Below are positions 23,692 to 25,782 of a DNA stretch of 25,782 nucleotides, piece after piece. Source of the DNA: JBBIJH01 sp037446075. Lineage in GTDB: Bacteria; Bacteroidota; Ignavibacteria; UBA10030; JAHEZR01. The translations under genes and the position numbers were made by a program. The DNA lies in NCBI GenBank assembly GCA_037446075.1, contig JBBIJH010000024.1:1-25782 (forward strand). Reading direction: 5' to 3'. The first letter of the stretch is position 1. Every line of letters begins with the position of its first letter. Below the pieces are notes generated by a model, which was given only the letters and a program-made list of their open reading frames with translations, did not search any database and was not told where the DNA came from.

Positions 23692-24720
23692 TCACGGTAC
23701 CAATACGATTTTCCCAAAGTGCCTCCCCTCCTCAACGACACGATGTGCCTCGCGCACCTCACTCAATGGCATCACCCGGTCGATGACGGGTTTCAGTCTA
23801 CCCTGCTCGATGAACTTGAAGATCGTGATCAAGTCTCCCTTCCTTCCCATCGTCGATCCAATGATCTGAAGTTGCTTGTAGAAGATGTATCGCAGGTCCG
23901 TCACGGCCTCGTAGCCTGAGGTAACGCCACAGGTAACGAGTTTCCCCCCTTTTGTCAAGCTCTTGATGCTCTGCTCCCAGACACTCTTCCCAACGTGGTC
24001 AATGATCACTTCGACGCCCTTCTTCCCGGTCAGACGCCGGACTTCGTGGAGTACATTCTCTTTGTTGTAATTAATGACCTCGTCGGCACCAAGCTCCTTT
24101 GCTTTGGCGGCCTTCTCCTCCGTGCTTGTTGTTGCGATGACTCTCGCCCCGAACAGCTTCGCTATTTGAATTGCGGCACTTCCAACACCACTGCTTGCAC
24201 TGTGGACAAGGATGTCATCACTGGGCTTCACGCCTGCCTTTTCCACCAGCATCTGCCATGCGGTCAAAAAAACGAGCGCTGCGGCAGCAGCATGCTCAAA
24301 GGGAAGCTTGTCGCTCAGCGGAAGCACATTGCGCCCCGGCACGGCCAGGTACTCTGCGTCGGCCCCATCCCGGTGCTCACCGATCAGGATATAGTCTTTG
24401 CAGAGGTTGTCGTTCCCGTTCAGACAGTGAGTACAGTGACCGCACGAAATTCCTTGAGCCACCACGACGCGTTCCCCAACTTTGATATGGTCCACGCCCT
24501 CGCCCACTTCCGCTGCAACTCCAGCAGCATCTACGCCGAGAATCATGGGCAAGCGGTACTTCACTGCAGGCAGCCCCTTGCGAACCCAGAGATCAATGTG
24601 ATTAATCGAGGTTGCCTTTACGTTCACCAGGACTTCATCTGCCCTGATTGACGGCGTGGGCACATCCTCATAGAGGAGTTTGTCCACCCCACCATGTTCA
24701 TGTACACGTACGCATTTCAT
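23692..24720 (-). CDS. Zinc-type medium-chain alcohol dehydrogenase/quinone oxidoreductase
   Basis: 342-aa MDR-superfamily oxidoreductase. It has the GroES-like N-terminus (VHEHGGVDKLLYEDVPTP, ATSINHIDLWVRKG), the structural zinc loop ISCGHCTHCLNGNDNLCKD with four Cys, and a Rossmann domain with VHSASSGVGSAAIQIAKLFGA. The active-site position usually Cys reads NHID in place of the catalytic-zinc Cys, closer to the quinone-oxidoreductase subgroup, so a catalytic zinc is doubtful although the structural zinc is kept. The NAD(P)-dependent substrate is unknown. ATG 24720 is chosen because it begins the canonical MKCVRVHEHGG; its ribosome site is weak. Confidence 0.9.
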   Translation of the reverse strand: MKCVRVHEHGGVDKLLYEDVPTPSIRADEVLVNVKATSINHIDLWVRKGLPAVKYRLPMILGVDAAGVAAEVGEGVDHIKVGERVVVAQGISCGHCTHCLNGNDNLCKDYILIGEHRDGADAEYLAVPGRNVLPLSDKLPFEHAAAAALVFLTAWQMLVEKAGVKPSDDILVHSASSGVGSAAIQIAKLFGARVIATTSTEEKAAKAKELGADEVINYNKENVLHEVRRLTGKKGVEVIIDHVGKSVWEQSIKSLTKGGKLVTCGVTSGYEAVTDLRYIFYKQLQIIGSTMGRKGDLITIFKFIEQGRLKPVIDRVMPLSEVREAHRVVEEGRHFGKIVLVP

Positions 24721-24984
24721 AACGACTTCACTTCTGTCTCTTTGACCATAGGATGGCACCGCCGCCCGCCGGACCGCGTGGCAAGCTGGCAGCCAAGAAA
24801 GAAGTGGCCGTGAATTGAGGGCAACATCTCTCTTGATTGGCTATGCCTTGTAATTCGATTCGCGGCCATGGGCGCTGATTCGCGGTTGAAAGATTCTTCG
24901 AGCCAAAGACTCAAGCCTCCGCCCACGAGGTTGTCACTTCGTGAGAAGTGACCCTCTGGGCGAGCTGAGCTTTTTCTGCTCACA
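24721..24984. other. Intergenic region with large hairpin
   Basis: This 264-bp stretch lies between the lipoprotein gene and the MDR gene, both minus. No gene is supported. The 9-mer GATTCGCGG occurs twice about 24 bp apart near 24857-24890. The main structure is the hairpin at 24920-24962. No good promoter for the MDR gene was found. Confidence 0.5.
24920..24962. other. Long imperfect stem-loop
   Basis: The inverted repeat is built of CGCCCA/TGGGCG (24920-24925 with 24957-24962), GAGG/CCTC (24927-24930 with 24953-24956) and GTCACTTC/GAAGTGAC (24933-24940 with 24945-24952), with loop GTGA. All 18 pairs are Watson-Crick; only one C and one TT bulge, both on the left arm, interrupt it. It lies 22 bp after the lipoprotein stop. 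No T run follows on either strand, so it is not a textbook intrinsic terminator; it could stabilise an mRNA 3' end, be a REP-like palindrome, or form an RNA structure. Confidence 0.7.
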
Positions 24985-25500
24985 TTAATCGCTGCCGAGC
25001 TTTGGATTAACGGGGACAAAATGCAGTTCCTCAAGCGATAAATCATCGTTCCCGAGCCGAACGCCTCGGATTGTCACCGTCATTTCTTCACCCGCGATCC
25101 GATGCCATCCGGGTCTCGCTGTAATCTCCGCCCGCCCGACGAGCATGATGGCTCTCGTCTCGCCCGGCTTCAGTTCGATTGCTGAAAAGGGGACAAACTT
25201 ATTGTTGTACCGATAAGGGAATTGCTTCGAAGACACCTTGACGCGTGCCTGGTCAAAGGAAAGAACTTTCGAACTGCTATTCCTCACCGTCAGAGTGATC
25301 GTCGTCAACATCTCATCCTCAAGGGAATAGCTGGCTGTGAAAGTGTACGTAATCCCATGCTTCTTGTCGGTGATAGAATATTCGGTGCAGTTACATTCTC
25401 GGTTCGTTACGAGAAAGTTGTACGTATGTGTCGAAGCGCAAGAATAAAGAACCAACGAGAGAATAAGAAAAGAGATATTGATTCCAAACTTTGAAGTCAT
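24985..25500 (-). CDS. Predicted lipoprotein of unknown function
   Basis: 171-aa protein with a lipoprotein signal peptide: a short charged start, the hydrophobic core ISFLILSLVLYS and lipobox Cys21. The mature part is beta-rich (TYTFTASYSL, TTITLTVRNSSSKVLSFDQARVKV, ELKPGETRAIMLVGRAEI), suggesting an immunoglobulin-like beta-sandwich anchored in a membrane. I do not recognise a family. The GAAGGGG site is about 12 nt before ATG, longer than ideal. It starts 8 bp after the stop of the DUF488 gene and is probably cotranscribed with it. Confidence 0.8.
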   Translation of the reverse strand: MTSKFGINISFLILSLVLYSCASTHTYNFLVTNRECNCTEYSITDKKHGITYTFTASYSLEDEMLTTITLTVRNSSSKVLSFDQARVKVSSKQFPYRYNNKFVPFSAIELKPGETRAIMLVGRAEITARPGWHRIAGEEMTVTIRGVRLGNDDLSLEELHFVPVNPKLGSD

Positions 25501-25508
25501 GCAATGTG

Positions 25509-25782
25509 CTACCCCTTCTCAAGAAACTCTTTCAGAACCACTGCATTATTGTGCTCTGTGTCTCTCGCGGCGAACAAGAGCGTGATTGTCCCGCGACGTG
25601 CATTATTTCTGATTTCCTCGAGGAGCTTTTGGTCAGCGAACGCGCTAGCTCCTCCCGATACCTTTTCCGGAACTCCTGCGACTGTTCCTTCCGATGTGCG
25701 AACGACTTCAGCAGACGGTCAGAGGGAGCAAGATCTTTCAGCCAGGCATCCAACTTTGCCTGTTCTTTGCTGAGGCCCCGCG
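25509..25782 (-). pseudogene. DUF488 family gene, frameshifted, N-terminus beyond window
   Basis: From the window edge one frame reads KDLAPSDRLLKSFAHR then EFRKRYREEL, a DUF488 signature, and continues as non-conserved sequence to a TGA near 25532. Shifting frame at about 25640-25650 instead gives LLEEIRNNARRGTITLLFAARDTEHNNAVVLKEFLEKG and a TAG at 25511-25509, the expected DUF488 end. The break falls in a CGCGC tract; removing one GC unit would restore REELAFADQKLLEE. So the gene carries a 2-nt insertion or 1-nt deletion, either real or a sequencing/assembly error. The function of DUF488 proteins is unknown. Confidence 0.82.

Noticed and set aside
24717..25046. Minus-strand 109-codon ORF spanning the MDR upstream region and lipoprotein end.
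   Set aside because: It overlaps the lipoprotein gene, lacks a ribosome site and includes the hairpin; composition is not protein-like.

Overview
The window is bacterial chromosome. Shine-Dalgarno sites precede most genes, there are signal peptides and a lipobox, a PAS histidine kinase is present, and the promoters look sigma70-like. Gene content (B-family polymerase cassette, S9 and M14 peptidases, adenosine-specific kinase family, SixA) suggests a free-living bacterium of the FCB/Ignavibacteria/Acidobacteria kind. That placement is a low-confidence impression; no rRNA or other phylogenetic marker is present. Genes are densely packed and mostly on the minus strand. I see no tRNA, rRNA, CRISPR array, insertion sequence or phage gene.

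Left part (1-4355, all minus): a truncated PAS-PAS histidine kinase with its own promoter, threonine synthase, a 345-bp gap holding a perfect palindrome, then a tight trio of thioredoxin-like protein, TrmH-family RNA methyltransferase and TPR protein.

Centre (4420-10002): the most interesting region. A minus-strand Cro/CI-LexA-like repressor (HTH plus S24 self-cleavage domain) is divergent from five plus-strand genes: a Cys-rich zinc-ribbon-like protein, a DinB/Pol IV Y-family polymerase, a RecA-fold protein with a destroyed P-loop, a small protein overlapping it by 107 nt, and a B-family polymerase with an altered motif C and a cysteine cluster. The divergent promoter has two CGACA-N4-TGTC(G/A) operators 32 bp apart, one filling the 17-bp spacer between TTGACA and TATCAT. 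It reads as a self-contained, damage-inducible mutagenesis/translesion cassette, analogous in logic to imuA-imuB-dnaE2 but built around a PolB2-like polymerase.

Right-centre (9996-21772, all minus): a catabolic block. It runs from an M14 metallopeptidase gene interrupted by one in-frame TAG, through urocanate hydratase (hutU), a small Cys protein, a DoxX membrane protein, a secreted S9 peptidase, an SRPBCC protein, an aldo/keto reductase and imidazolonepropionase (hutI), to a DUF429 protein and glutamate formimidoyltransferase (ftcD). Together these suggest peptide breakdown and histidine degradation to glutamate plus a one-carbon unit; hutH is not in the window. A sigma70-like promoter with a perfect 14-bp palindrome in its spacer lies ahead of the M14 gene.

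Right end (22094-25782, minus): adenosine-specific kinase family protein, SixA-like phosphatase, ArsC/Spx-like protein, zinc-type MDR oxidoreductase, an intergenic stretch with a large hairpin, a lipoprotein, and a DUF488 gene that is frameshifted and runs off the window. With the M14 amber codon this makes two coding lesions, which could be real decay or sequence error.
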